Shown piece after piece: positions 35,166-48,260 of a DNA stretch of 64,000 bases. The number at the start of each line of letters is the position of its first letter. The first letter of the stretch is position 1. Origin of the DNA: Prunus persica. Taxonomy: Eukaryota; Streptophyta; Magnoliopsida; Rosales; Rosaceae. The translations under genes and the position numbers were made by a program. The stretch covers positions 19,207,548 to 19,271,547 of the forward strand of contig NC_034016.1 in assembly GCF_000346465.2 (NCBI RefSeq), read 5' to 3'. The notes beneath the pieces are model-generated. The model made no database searches. It was not told the DNA's origin and saw nothing but the letters and a program-made list of their open reading frames with translations.

Positions 35166-35822
35166 ATCTCTCTCTCAGTGTGTGATTTTTTTTTGTTTAA
35201 ATAGACAAACCAAGAAGGCAATATATATGTGGACCAAAAAGCCACATACTTTTTCTCTGACAATTCTGATTATTTTATTCATTCCACTTGTTCATAACAT
35301 TAACATTAATTCGAAGAAGGTTCGTGGGGGCATGAAAATGAAATGTTTGCCTAATGCTAGGGGATCATTTATTTGTATCATTTGATATGAGTGTTCAGTT
35401 GGGTATGTCACATTACTAAAATAAAATAAAATAAAAGCCTGAAGTCCAGGACGACAAGACTTGACGAAATTCAAGCCTTTTTCAACCCCAGTAAAAAAAA
35501 AGACGGCGAGACAGAAGTAAACTTGCACATGTAAGTCACCTTGAAATTTACCAAACAATCATAATAAATTCACCAAATAATTGTTTTTGTTTGAGGGAGA
35601 GGATCTGTGTTTTCTAGAATTATTTAAGAATGAACAGAGTGATTCTGTTCCAATAATGTTGAAGAAGGTGAGAATGGCTTGAGACTTTCTTCCAATTAAC
35701 CTTCACTTCACCTTGATATATTTTCATGCATATCTATCTTTCTTTGGCCTGAGTTCTTCTCCAATCAATCACAATTAAATTTAATCCAAATTAACTAAAT
35801 CATCAAATCTACAAGTTGCCAA

Positions 35823-36339
35823 TAGGGATGGCAACGGGTTGAGTATGACAATACCATCCTCATCCCCGCTCTCCATCCCCGAATCCATTCCCGTTTATTA
35901 GGTTCCCGTCCCTGTCGGGGGCCTATCCTCAATACCCGTCCTGAATCCCCAATTTTTTTGAATAAAAAAATATTTATCATACATTTTAACATTAAGTTTC
36001 ATATTACATTATCATTCAATACATCCAAATTAACTATAAAGTTCAACTCAACTATTCAAAATCACATCAATATGAAATTCCATAGAAAATTAGGAAGAAT
36101 TAGGAGAGAAAAGTTAACTTAGGGTTAAATATAAATATTTTATTTATTTATTTATTTATTTAAATATAAACATATATATTTTCGGGTTGGGTTCGGGGAT
36201 GGGGATGCCAATACCATCCCCTTCCCATACCCATAGGGGATTTCTCAAATTCGGGGATCTCCGTACCCGATACCCATTTAGTCCCGAAATCTCCTCCCGT
36301 TAGGGTCGGGGACCCAAACGGGAATTTTTGCCATCCCTA
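35823..36339. mobile_element. Non-autonomous hAT element (517 bp)
   Basis: Perfect 12-bp terminal inverted repeats TAGGGATGGCAA/TTGCCATCCCTA and an 8-bp target duplication GTTGCCAA (35815-35822 and 36340-36347). The unduplicated site is seen in the paralogous unit near 33297-33304. No transposase. Confidence 0.92.
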
Positions 36340-36643
36340 GTTGCCAACAAAATTTAAAAGCCATAAAAAAGTGTTTTTTGATACAAGTGATTCATACACA
36401 CAACTTCAATGCATGAGTAATTGTACTTAATTACTTGAACTATAAGCCCCTTATACGGTATACCATAAAAAATGTTAAAATAACATTATATGTTGAAGTT
36501 TGAAAGAGAAACTAGAACAACATTGAAGCAAAACACCACCTATGGTGACAAATTGGGTGAAATTTTGTTGCTGTTCTTGGGTAAAACACCACCTGAAGTA
36601 GCAGAAGGACTAGGGCCTGAAAGTAGAGATCCAAAATATTGGA

Positions 36644-36775
36644 CTATTTGATAAAAAAAACCATTCTTTTGACTAACCTCCTCTTTGTTGGAAATACACT
36701 CCCAGATTTTGGTTTGAAGAACCATTTATTGTTGAGCTCCTTTTCTTGTTTTGAATGTTTCTTTTCCATTGCCAT
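36644..36775 (-). pseudogene. Small basic protein, family member F (frameshifted, 43 codons)
   Basis: Starts M-A-M-E-K-K-H-S-K-Q-E-K and has the core F-F-K-P-K-S-G-S-V-F-P-T-K-R-R-L-V-K-R-M-V-F. A T/A homopolymer run at about 36653-36661 shifts the frame and gives a stop. The continuation (I-V-Q-Y-F-G-S-L-L-S-G-P) is readable in another frame downstream. A 592-bp MITE lies 55 bp upstream and separates the gene from its old promoter. Confidence 0.8.
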
Positions 36776-36830
36776 CTGATCCCTTAGTTTTCAGTGTGTA
36801 TGTTGGTTCGCTATGATATGCATCATATAA

Positions 36831-37422
36831 GAGCAACTCCAGCGGCATGACAGAGCCTCGGGCTGGGGGAAAAAAATGTCAAAATCTGTTTCCAGCGAGG
36901 AGCCTAAGCCCAGGCGCAAGGTGGGACCCAGCAACCTGGGTTGGCCCGAGCTCCAGCCCTCGTTTTGGTGCTAACGTCGGCGCTATAGTGCCACTACAGT
37001 GCTCACGTGCTACAGTGCCGCTAAAGTCCACGTGTCGCGCTCTGGGCTCTCCGATCAGATGTTTTTCTCCAATCCAACGGCAGCCAATTTTTGTGCAATA
37101 AAAAAATGAAAAAAAATTGAATTTTTTTTAAAAAAATACCAAAAAATTACTGATTTTTTTTTTCTATAAATACCAAAATTTTATCCGATTGAGATATGAA
37201 TTTTATAATAAATATTGACACGTACAAACCCAAAAATATTATTCGAAAATATTATCCAAATTAATTGTTTAGGTAAACAAATTTGTGAAAAAAACAAAAA
37301 AAAATGAATAGTAATTGCCCTTTGCCATAGTAATGGGTGAAAACACACAATACTATTTGCAAGGGCAACCACTATTTAGCTCCTCCTTTGCCATGATAAG
37401 GGGCAAATGAGTGGAGTTGCTC
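36831..37422. mobile_element. PIF/Harbinger-type MITE upstream of member F (592 bp)
   Basis: Terminal inverted repeats GAGCAACTCCA/TGGAGTTGCTC with TAA on both sides (36828-36830 and 37423-37425). GC-rich on the left and AT-rich on the right. No transposase. Confidence 0.8.
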
Positions 37423-38100
37423 TAAGAGGTGGGTAGCGTGGGACATGCACTCAAAGGTCACAGTCCAAGGCAGACTTTGCTTTTTGCAATTCAACACTTC
37501 CAATTTCTTTCTTTGTTCCTCAAGATTTGTTAGATATGGTTGTTTTGTTTGTCCCTCCCCCACATGCTTCACTTGACAAACATGAAAAGGAGATGAAATC
37601 CGAAAGGCAAGCACATAGAAATGACTTTTGATTTGAGTGTACATTGCAGGAAAGTTCTTTCTTCCCATTTCATTAATTTCATGGCCAACTTAAAAATAAA
37701 AAAGAAGCATGCGGTTGGCTCTTTGTATATATGATATGACTGGTAGTTGGGTTGGGATCCTTTGGGGATTGGAAGGGATAGGAAATAATGGGGTGGAAAT
37801 GGGACGTCCCTCAACATCCATGTAGTTGAAGAAAAAGAATTTCAAAGAGGACAAATATCCACCTGGGCCCAATTTCATAGAGGCCGGAAAACAGAAAACT
37901 AAAGGGATCAACCAATTTCATTGGACTAGTAGATTTCAACCAATTTCAATTGTTTTTCTCTTTTTGGGTTCAATTAGATTGGATTGCACTTAAAATCTCC
38001 AAAACCAACTTAACTGGATCACAGAATTTATTTAAGCCAGAGGAGTACATTGACTCCAATATTACATCCACCTAATTATGCATAAACAAGGTAAGGTTGC

Positions 38101-38343
38101 TCATTTTGGCCTCGACTCAGAAGAAGAAGTGGGAGGACGAACAGAGCAAACTCGGATGAAACGGTGAATCAGCATGGCCTTCACTAACCTCCTCCTTGCT
38201 GGAATTACAGTTCCAGATTTTGGTTTGAACACCAACAATGGCTCCTCAGTGTTGTTGTCGATGTGGGTTTGTGCTGGTTGATGATCTTGAGGCGGCTTCA
38301 ACTTCACCACCTCCTCTGGGCACTCTGTTTTCTGATTTGCCAT
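38101..38343 (-). CDS. Small basic protein, family member G (80 aa)
   Basis: Intronless. The acidic and Pro-rich N-terminus (E-C-P-E-E-V-V-K-L-K-P-P-Q-D-H-Q) leads to the core V-F-K-P-K-S-G-T-V-I-P-A-R-R-R-L-V-K-A-M (about 38-57). The tail is short and Ser/Pro/Arg-rich, without the YPSPP end. The TATTTAAAC box lies at 38440-38448, 97 bp upstream. The upstream sequence 38430-38540 recurs at about 56990-57100 without a gene. Function unknown. Confidence 0.75.
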   Translation of the reverse strand: MANQKTECPEEVVKLKPPQDHQPAQTHIDNNTEEPLLVFKPKSGTVIPARRRLVKAMLIHRFIRVCSVRPPTSSSESRPK

Positions 38344-38499
38344 CTTATCTTTCTCTCTCTCTTTTCTGAGCTGAGCCCGAGGGTGTGTTTAATTTGGTGT
38401 TTGTGGGGAGTTAATTACTAATTTGAGCCTTCTTTGAGAGTTTAAATAATCGAACAAAGAAGTGGGATATATCTGGCAAAAAGAGAAGAATCAGATTCT

Positions 38500-38940
38500 G
38501 TGCAAGCCATTAACTACATATCCCTTGTGTTAATTAATTACAAACATTTGTCATTTGCATTTTTAATTCCTGTGTTACTGCTTCCCGTTATGATTATCTT
38601 TTTCCTTCTTGCCATAGCCATTGACAAAAAGGGGCAACAACTTTATAATATTAGGTTAAAAAATGGTTATCAATATCATTGTTTTGGCTTTGTACATATT
38701 CTATTTTTAATGTCGATATATGATCGACATTATTAGCCTCAATGAAAACGTACTGATATATTATTGGTATATTTTTTGTAAAGATCGATAAATAAAGACT
38801 GAATGCTCGTAACAGGAGAAACACTTGTGCAATGGGAGTTTGAGTTTAGTACAACTATGATTTTGTATTTTTCTTAATATAAAATCGGCAGGTGACGTCA
38901 GGTAGCATGACGTGGGAAATATATTGGATGCAACCATGAG

Positions 38941-38984
<44 letters not shown>

Positions 38985-40533
38985 ACAACACATCAATTGT
39001 TTAGTCTTTAATAAACTTTTAGGGAGGAGAAAAAAGTGAATTTAATTCTCTTCTTTTTCTCTTCCCATATATGCAGGAATTGATTTGATTCATATATATC
39101 TTCATTTTTTTTTTTTTACTCTCTAGACTGTGCTACTCTTTGCAGCAAATAAATCTAAACGACAAAACTGGATGCGTTTTGACCACTTTTAGACCCTGCA
39201 CAAAATCATATATGCTGCTAAGTTGCTAACCCTAGAAAATACAAATCATAGACTTTATCAAACATTTTCTTCAAGGCTCGTCTACACCAGTTGTGTCGTT
39301 GTCTTTGTTTTCGGCAGACTTGGTGTGGCCGACAGTGTTTAAATAGCTAGGTAGAAATGTGACATAAAGTCTAGGTGTGACAAATTTCAAACTCGTCCTT
39401 ATATTCCCTGCTTAATTATTTCCATCGTTTTTAATAACTGAAGTACGTAAGTCACACACTTTTTTCTTTCTTATTGTGATGAACGGTGATTTTCAGTCTT
39501 TTTCCTTCACTGAATCAATCTAGAAACAAAGCCAACGAAGCAACAGCAAAGACAAAACGACAAGTGAAAACTGGGCCCCTTTCCCTTCAACTTTGTTAAA
39601 GCCATCTCCAGCCATGCACTGATGTGAAAGAGATAGCACATCAATTCCTTAATCTTTAATAAAACTTTACGGAGGAAAAAGAAGTGGATTTAATTCTCTT
39701 CTTTTTTTCTAGTCCCTATACTCTGATACTCTGTGAGGTACGCAAATAAAACTGGATGACGTATCAAAAAAAAAAAGAAAAAAAAAGTGGATGCCCTTTG
39801 ACTACTTTTAAACCCTACCCAAGATAACATATGCTAAGCCCACAAATATTATTTGAAGCCCCTCCCCTCTGAATAGTTCAAAGTAATAATAGTAATATGT
39901 AATCACTAAAGTAAGCAGTTCAACTTCTTTTTTGTGATGGACGGTTTGGATGAGTGGTTTCCAATCTTGGTGCTCAACCTTTTTTCTTCACTGAATCTAG
40001 AAACAAAGCAAACGAAACAAGCAGAGACAAAATGACAAGTTAAGAAATTTTGGGACCCTTGGTTCTTCAACTTTGTTAATGAGGGTATTTGGGATGCGCG
40101 ATTATCACATGAACTTTAAGTATGTGTATGATTATCACATGAACTTTTAATTTTAATTATTAATCACCAAAACTTTATAAAATGTAATAATTTACCATCT
40201 ACGTATAATTCCATTAAAATTTCCGTTAAGTCAAGTCATATTATAATTACAGAAACTTAACAAATTTGAAAATAATTATAACAAAAAATAAAAATCAAGC
40301 ATATTATCTCTCGCCTCCCCCAACATCTTTCTCCTGCATTATCATTTTGCAATTCAAGGTGAAGTCTTTCGAAAAGTGGGAGATATGCTCAAGAGTTCTC
40401 TAATACATTAAAACTTAGCAATTATGTCCTTTTCCTTTTTTCTTTGTGCTAGTAAAATTAAACTTCGCAAACCTAGTTATGGCAGAATTTGTTATTGATT
40501 TGCAGAGCTTGGCTCATTGTTTGTGCAGTGGGG

Positions 40534-40589
<56 letters not shown>

Positions 40590-41040
40590 TTTTAGGGCGA
40601 GTGTGGGATAGGAGGGATGGATTGTTGTGGGCTGTGGCCTTTTGGTTAGGAAGGGGGCTGTCATGAAGGAGAAGGGGGAAGGGGAGCTTGTGGGATAATT
40701 AGGTTGAATTTTGTTTCTTTTTTTTAATTATGTTAGTTTAAAAAAATGTAAGTTTTTAATTATAATAAATTGATTTGGCAAAAAATAAAATAATGAATTG
40801 ATGAAAATCACTTAAAAAAAATATTACATGTTCAACATGCGACTTTATTTAATGGAAATTTTAACGGAATTACACGTATGAGGTAAATTGCTACACTTTG
40901 TAAAATTGAGGTAAAAATTGAAAATTCTAGTGGTAATCGCACACATATCTAAAAATTTAAGTGATATTTACGCAAATTCTAAGAAAAATTAATTAATTTA
41001 GAAAGTGAAAAGTGAAAACTGTCAATCTTTTGAAGAAATT
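38500..41040. repeat. Duplicated gene-poor block
   Basis: 38630-39300 matches 44096-44990 and more weakly 57770-58250. 39400-41040 matches 45890-48000 in order, and 40600-41100 also matches 42415-42880. (GA)n tracts lie at 38944-38980 and 40538-40586. No gene seen. Confidence 0.75.
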
Positions 41041-41276
41041 GTAATTAAGGAAGTGACCGACGCCTCCCTTCCCTTCCAGGCATTGAGATTTCGTTACTTG
41101 TCTACATTGCATCTCATTTCCTTATAGAAACTAGTAACGCAGAAAAAGAAGTTGATTTTAAAACACTAACACACAAATGATAGCACAAGCATACTTGATA
41201 TACATTTTGGAAAAAGCAAGTCAAAATAACATCATCGATCTACTGTTCTTGCAGGAGGAGAGAAATAGAAACATAC

Positions 41277-41546
41277 CAGCACAAAGAAAACTTGAGTACA
41301 AAGAGTGAAAGAGCCAATGCAACTACTGTCACAGAAACCCTTGCAATTGATCTCGGCACAGAATCCTAGCACCCAAACACAAAACGCAAACAGAACAACA
41401 AAAAATCTTCAATTTCTACTAAAAGCAAGAAAAACAGCCTGCATTGAAATTGCACAATCGATAAAAGTTTGAAAGTGTAGACTAAACATAACTTACCGGC
41501 ACAAGATTGGTTCCTGCCTCAATTCCATCTCTCCCAACCTTCCAAA
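41277..41546 (-). pseudogene. Two adjacent exons of a plant membrane protein (fragment)
   Basis: Exons 41497-41546 and 41277-41365, with proper GT-AG borders and matching phase, encode W-K-V-G-R-D-G-I-E-A-G-T-N-L-V-P then D-S-V-P-R-S-I-A-R-V-S-V-T-V-V-A-L-A-L-S and a hydrophobic L-F-V-L-K-F-S-L-C. This looks like a conserved plant gene with a transmembrane segment, but I cannot name it. A leader-like stretch with a short ATG frame lies upstream at 42240-42400. No other coding exons found, so it is probably a fragment. Confidence 0.5.
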
Positions 41547-41756
41547 CTGTTTGTACAACTATTTCACACAATTCAAACCAGCAGTCAACACAAATGTAAA
41601 CATAAAACTCAACGGTAAACTATTTGCTCTCTTGTATGAGCAGGAAAGCAGCAAAAGTATGTGATGCAGAAAGGTAGAAACACTGTGAATTGGATGTAAA
41701 AATCACTGAATTGAAACAACGGACTTCCAAAGCACTGAATTGAAATCCACAATCAA

Positions 41757-42003
41757 TGTTAAAAATCGCTAGGCGGTAGTCGGGCGCCTAGGCGTTTTTT
41801 TTTAATTTATAATTATTTTGTATTAATCGCGGCCTGGTGATGTTCGTCGCCGGTGGAGGCCTGCTGGTGGTGGTCTGTCGTGAGAGAGAGAGAGAGAGAG
41901 AGGAAAAAAAAAAAAAAATTTTTAAGGAACTGACCCGCCCAGGCTGCCTAACTCCCGCCTAGCCGCCTAGCCCCGCCTAGGCGGATTTTTCGAACACTCG
42001 ACA
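41757..42003. repeat. MITE-like element with CGCCTAGGCG termini
   Basis: Ends are GC-rich inverted repeats (AAAAATCGCTAGGCGG against AAAAATCCGCCTAGGCGG) around a (GA)n and A-rich centre. Target duplication not resolved. Confidence 0.55.
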
Positions 42004-42414
42004 ATTTAACGTTAAAAATTGTCATAATCTAACAGAAATTAACATGCTTTCGACAGATATTCACCAATACAATGCTATTCAGTTGCAAAAATACCTTTTA
42101 TCCAAATCCAAAAACCAAAAATATAAAAACACGATTCATAAAATAGCAAATTCGACGAACCCATTAAACAACAATGTTCAGGGATCATAAATACCAAACA
42201 GAAGAAGAAGAAGAAGAAACGCAAGGAAGTGCAGCTAGCTAACCTTTTAAGAAATTGGACTGTGCAGCGAACACAACAGGAACAGAGCGATACCATCAAT
42301 ATCTTTCTCCAATTTGATTACTTTACGCAGACTAATTGAGAGCTGGAACCGCCATTTTAGCTTTCAACCAGTGAGTCTCTCACTTTCTCTCTCAGCCTCA
42401 CAAGCAGCGGCTGT

Positions 42415-43961
42415 GGCCTTTTGGTTAGGAAGGGGGCTGTCATGAAGGAGAAGGGGGAAGGGGAGCTTGTGGGATAATTAGGTTGAATTTTTTTTTTCTT
42501 TTTAATTATGTTAGTTTTAAAAAATGTAAGTTTTTAATTATAATAAAATTATTGGCAAAATAAAAAAATAAAAAAATTGATGATACTCAAAATAGCACTT
42601 ATTCAACGTGTGACTTTATTTAATGGAAATTTTAACGGAGTTTACACGTAGAAGGTAAATTGGTACACTTTGCAAAGTTGAGATAAAAATTGAAAGTTCA
42701 TATGATAATCGCACACATACCTAAAAATTTAAATAACATTTACGCAAATTTCCCAAAAAATTAATTAATTTGAAAAGTGAAAAGTGAAAACTATCAATCT
42801 TTTGAAGAAATTGTAATTAAGCAAGTGGCCGACGCCTCCCTTCCCTTCCATGCATGCATTGAGATTTCGTTATTGCTTGTTGTTTCTTTTTTGTTTCAAG
42901 ACAAATACTTCAAAACGCTATGCTTTATTAGGCCAAAATTAACCATTAAGCAGAGAAAGAAACCACACCATTATATTAATTAAAGCCAAGAAACTACATC
43001 ACACATCACTACACACAAAGAAATTAAATAAACGAAAACATTTGCATGCCTAGAGGAGATCCATACTTTTCACTATCGGAAAATATCCAATTCTTACGAA
43101 GAGAAGTCCTACTGCCGCCGGCCATCTTCGAGCTTTTTGGGAGTTTTCGAGTTCATTCTCATGTCTACCATCAACCACTTCGTGATTCTCGATAAATTTA
43201 TCATGTTCTAATTTCCTTTTGCTTGGACTAAGATGCAGTTTAGCCATGAATACCTTATTTATGAGTTTATGTTAATTTGATATTATTTTTCATATTAAGT
43301 ATCTTTTACCGTTCTTAATGCTTTGAGTGCTTCATCACCACTTAATATATTGTAGGTTTTGGTGTTTGTCATTTCTCAACCTTATTAGTGTCAGACTTAG
43401 AGTGAATAATAAAGCGGTTTTTGATGATGCATGGGATGTTACATTGTGAGACGCAACCATTGACGTAAAGTTAAAGCGTGCGGCTGAATAATCTCTTTGT
43501 CTCTTTTTTCTTTTTCACCAATTTATTGTATTTTTAAAGGGAATGAAAGAAGATAACAATGTGAGTAGTAAATCCAATGAAAATGGAAAAGAAAATCAAA
43601 ATAATTAACATGACTATCATAACAAGGAAAATGCTAGAGATACCTACTAATTACATCAATTTTGAATCCTAACTGTTGTGACAATATTTTATTTGCTATA
43701 TATAAAGTTGAAAGTAGATTATTAGGTCATGTTTGGTATCCTACTCAAAAAAGTAAATTCAAAAACTATGATTTTTTTTTTTAAAACATGAGCTTTCAAA
43801 TAGTGATTTTAAGATGTAAAAACTTAATCCGACAGAAAAAAAAAATCTAAAAACTTGTTTGGTATTGAACTCTAAACTATTTTTAAGATCTAAAAAAATT
43901 GAAATTAAAATCAAAAAATCAGAAACCCTAGATTCCCAAATTGAAATTAACAAAAGAAAAT

Positions 43962-44000
<39 letters not shown>

Positions 44001-44505
44001 GAGGGAGACGGGAGATGGGAGACAGGAGGAGGAAGAGATAGAGATGAGATGAGAGAGGGAGGAGAGAGAAAGAGACGGAGAGAGCGGGGAGAGAGAGGGG
44101 CAACAACTTTGTAATATTGGGTTAAAAAATGGTTATCAATATCATTATTTCTGCCTTGTACATATTCAATTTTTAAGACCGGATGTCCATAACAGTTGAA
44201 ACACTTGTGTGCAACGGGGATCACTGTTTTGCTATTCTAGCCAATCACGCATATGATAACTTTTCCACTTGAAATAGCGTGATTAGACAAGAATAGCAAA
44301 ACAATACTATCCATGTTCCATATAAGTTTTTCTGTCGTAATAGACAATTACTGAGAATTTTTATTTTTTATTTATTTTTTTATTTTATCATTACAATGTT
44401 TTTTAACATAACAACTATGATTTCGCATTTTTCTTAATATGGAATCAGCAGGTAACGTCAGGTACCATGACGTGGGAAATATGTATATGTGAATTGGATG
44501 CAACC

Positions 44506-44548
<43 letters not shown>

Positions 44549-46075
44549 ACAACATATCAATTGTTTGGTCTTTAATAAACTTTTAGGGAGGAGAAAAAAG
44601 TGAATTTAATTCTCTTCTTTTTCTCTTCCGATATATGTCTTCATTTTTTCTACTCTCTAGACTCTGCTAGACTCTTTGCAGCGAATAAATCTAAACGACC
44701 AAACTGGATGCGTTTTGACCACTTTTAGACCCTGCACAAAATCATATATGCTGCTAACCCTCTGTCAATTTCCTGCATAACATGTTGATATACACAGGCA
44801 ATAGCCACGACCAACAAATTTCTCCACATGTCATGCGTGTACATATACATATTAATCAATAAGATTAATTTGATGATGAAAGTAGCTAGCTAATTGGTGT
44901 GGCTCATTTGGGTTGTGTTGTTGTCTTTGTTTTTGGCACAACAAAAGTCGGCGGACTTCATCAGTAACCAGTTGGTGTGGCCGACAATGTTTAAGTAGCT
45001 AGCTAGAAATGTGACAAAAAGTCTAAGTGTGACAAATTCAAACTCTTGTCCTTAATTTCCTAATCCCCCTAAATGCCAAAAAGAAAATGTTAGATTTTTA
45101 TAGTGTCTATAATCTTTCACATAACCTGAAATACATAAAAGATATATCTAGCGTCATTTTCCTTCAGTAAATGATTTCTGAACTCATTCAATCGCAGCAA
45201 CAACAACTCTAACAAACGACACAAATGGCTCAAGACTTCTGCTCTCTCTCAGAAACTATTTCAGTTATCTCTTTATGATGAGATTAGGGTTAGAGAACGT
45301 GTCTGATGAGAGCATGGTCTTAAGCTTATATAGGGTTAGGTCAAGTCGTCTCTACTCATCACTAAGACCCGACTTGACTAACACTCTAAGCCTATTAAGC
45401 GACAGTTCATGCAAAAGGAAATAAATAGGACCCTCCAGTTGGCTTCAAAATTTTCCTTATTTCACAAGATTTTGGGTTTTGGGTCTCAAGGTACAGCATA
45501 ATTTAAACTTTTATCAAACCTGATATAACTTAGCATCTAGTGCATCGATCTAAAAAATAACATAATAGAAAAATCCTTCTTCCATCAAAAGGTCATCTCT
45601 ACATCAAGTAAAATCCACTGGTTAATTATTTTCATCATTTTTCAGGTGAATATTCTTTCTTGACAGGGAAAAAAAAGAAAAGAATGATGAGTCGTCAAAA
45701 TCTTGAAGATTTCTGTTCTTTCTCCACCTCCCTGACAATTACAGAAAGACACTTTACATAATTGTAAGGCTGGAAAAATTTACTCTCCACATCTTCGTAT
45801 GTGGTGGACAGTAAGGGATTTATTAATTGAGTAATATAAAACACTTTATCAAACTAGTTCTTGAAGAAAAGAATAGAAATAGTAAATGTAATAATTAAAG
45901 AACGTAAGTCACACACTTTCTTCTTTGTTATTGTGATGGACGGTGATTTTCAATCTTTTTGCTACACTGAATCAATCTAGAAACAAAGCCATCGAAGCAA
46001 TAGCAAAGACAAAACGACAAGTTGAAAACTGGGGCCCTTTCTTTTCCTTCAACTCTGTTAATGCCACTGCCAGCC

Positions 46076-46128
<53 letters not shown>

Positions 46129-46313
46129 GGCAAAAAGAAGGGTTTGGTTCGGGACAGAAAAGAAAACTATCTATCTATCAATAATCTCCTGGATGGAACA
46201 AGTCTATATGAAATGCATGCGGGCGGGACCAAGTTTATCTGTAAATTATGAGGAAAAGTTGCACGCTTAGGACGTGGGAAATTCATATATGAAATGAAAT
46301 ATGGATGCAACCA

Positions 46314-46390
<77 letters not shown>

Positions 46391-48250
46391 ATCAATTCCT
46401 TAATCTTTAATAAACTTTACGGAGGAGAAAGAAGTGGATTTAATTCTCTTCTTTTTCTAATCTCTATACTCTGCTACTCTTTGAGGTACACAAATAAAAC
46501 TGGATGACGTATAAAAAAAAACTGGACGCCTTTTGACTACTTTTAAACCCTACCCAAAATAGCATATGCTAAACCTACAAATCATGTTCAAATTGAACCA
46601 AACATGCTTCCAGAAACACTCGCATTTGGATATATGGTGCTTTACGCAAAGAAATTAGGTCCACGTGTAAAAGAGCTTGAATTATACAGGGTTATTTTCA
46701 TTTGCCATTGTCCAAGCCCATCTCTCACTCCTCTTGGGTGTCTAGTAATTGTAGAAGATTAATTTTACATGATTCTCACTACATAATTAATAGTCACGAT
46801 GGGGTGCTTAAAAACACTAGCGACATCTAATAGCTAATAATAACTATATCATAAAATAAAGTAAGACTGCCGAAATTTGAAGAGAAATTTTTCCGACTCA
46901 TTTTTCAATCCTGGATCCGTGCCTCAAGACTGTAATATTGTTTTCTTCAAGTGTTCGGGGCTTTGGTCGTAATTATATATCTTGCTAATTGGAGTACATG
47001 TATTAACAATGATGATATATATATATGTAGGACTGAAGCCCCTCCCCTCTGAATAGTTCAAAGTAATAATAGTAATATGTACTCATTAAAGTAAGCAGTT
47101 CAACTTCTTTTTTGTGATGGACGGTTTGGATGGGTGGTTTCCAATCTTGCTGCTCAGCCTTTTTTCTTCACTGAATCTAGAAACAAAGCAAACGGAACAA
47201 GCGGAGACAAAATGACAAGTTAATAAATTTTGGGACCCTTGTTCTTCAACTTTGTTAATGAGGGTATTTGGGATGCACATGCAAATGGAATCTTAGAACA
47301 TATTTTTTCGTTTAAAAAAAAATTTAAGAAAATTTGCATAAATACTACCTGAATTTTTAAGCATGTGCGCAATTACCACATAAACTTTTAATTTTAATTA
47401 TTAATCACCTAAACTTTATAAAGTGTAACAATTTACCATCTACGTATAACTTCATTAAGATTTTCGTTAAGTCAAGTCATATTATAATTATAAAAACTTA
47501 ACAAATTTGAAAATAATTATTAAAAAAATAAAAATCAAGCATATTATCTCTCGCCTCCCCCCAACATCTTTCTCCTCCAATACCCTTTTGCTTAGGAAGG
47601 GGGTTGTCATGAAGGAGAAGGAGGAATGGGAGCTTGTGGGATAATTAGGTTGATTTTTTTTTTTTTGCTTTTTAATTATATTAGTTTTAAAAAATGTAAG
47701 TTTTTAATTATAATAAATTGATTTGGCAAAAAACTATATACAATGAATTGATGAAAGTGTATTTTAAAAAATATCACATATTCAATGTGTCACTTTATTT
47801 AACGGAAATTTTAACGGAGTTACGCGTAGGAAGTAAATTGCTACACCTTACAAACTTAAAGTGTTCAATAGTAAAAATTGAAACTTTAGGTGGTAATCGT
47901 GTACATACCTAAAATTAGTTAATTTAGAAACTGGAAAGTGAAAACTATCAATCTTTTGGAGAAATTGTAATTAAGCAAGTGGCGACGCCTCCCTTCCCTT
48001 CCATGCATTGAGATTTCGTTATTTTATTTGTTTCAAGACAAATACTTCAAAACGCTATGCTTTATTGCCTTGAGTTTTTGGTAGGCCAAAATTAACTATT
48101 AAGCAGGGAAAGAAACCACACCATTATATTAATTAAAGCCAAGAAACTACATCACACATCACTACACACAAAGAAATTAAATAAACGAAAACATTTGCAT
48201 GCCTAGATATCCAGAACATTTGCATGCCTAGCGATGCATGGCCGAAGCTA
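42415..48250. repeat. Mosaic of duplicated repeat blocks, no gene
   Basis: 42415-42880, 40600-41100 and 47580-48020 are three copies of one segment. 42880-43050 matches 48020-48210, 43330-44080 matches 48970-49660, and 44096-44990 matches 38630-39300. (GA)n tracts lie at 43966-43997, 44510-44545, 46081-46125 and 46317-46388. A diverged hairpin MITE related to 21330-21478 lies at about 44203-44336. Nothing recognisable in 45060-45880 or 46600-47040. Confidence 0.65.
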
Positions 48251-48260
48251 GGTTAATTAA

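Larger units (their letters stand above)
34643..36660. repeat. Tandem duplication, unit 2
   Basis: Second copy of 31862-33690, carrying members E and F and interrupted by the hAT element at 35823-36339. Pieces also recur at 50970-51290 and 52460-52600. Confidence 0.8.
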
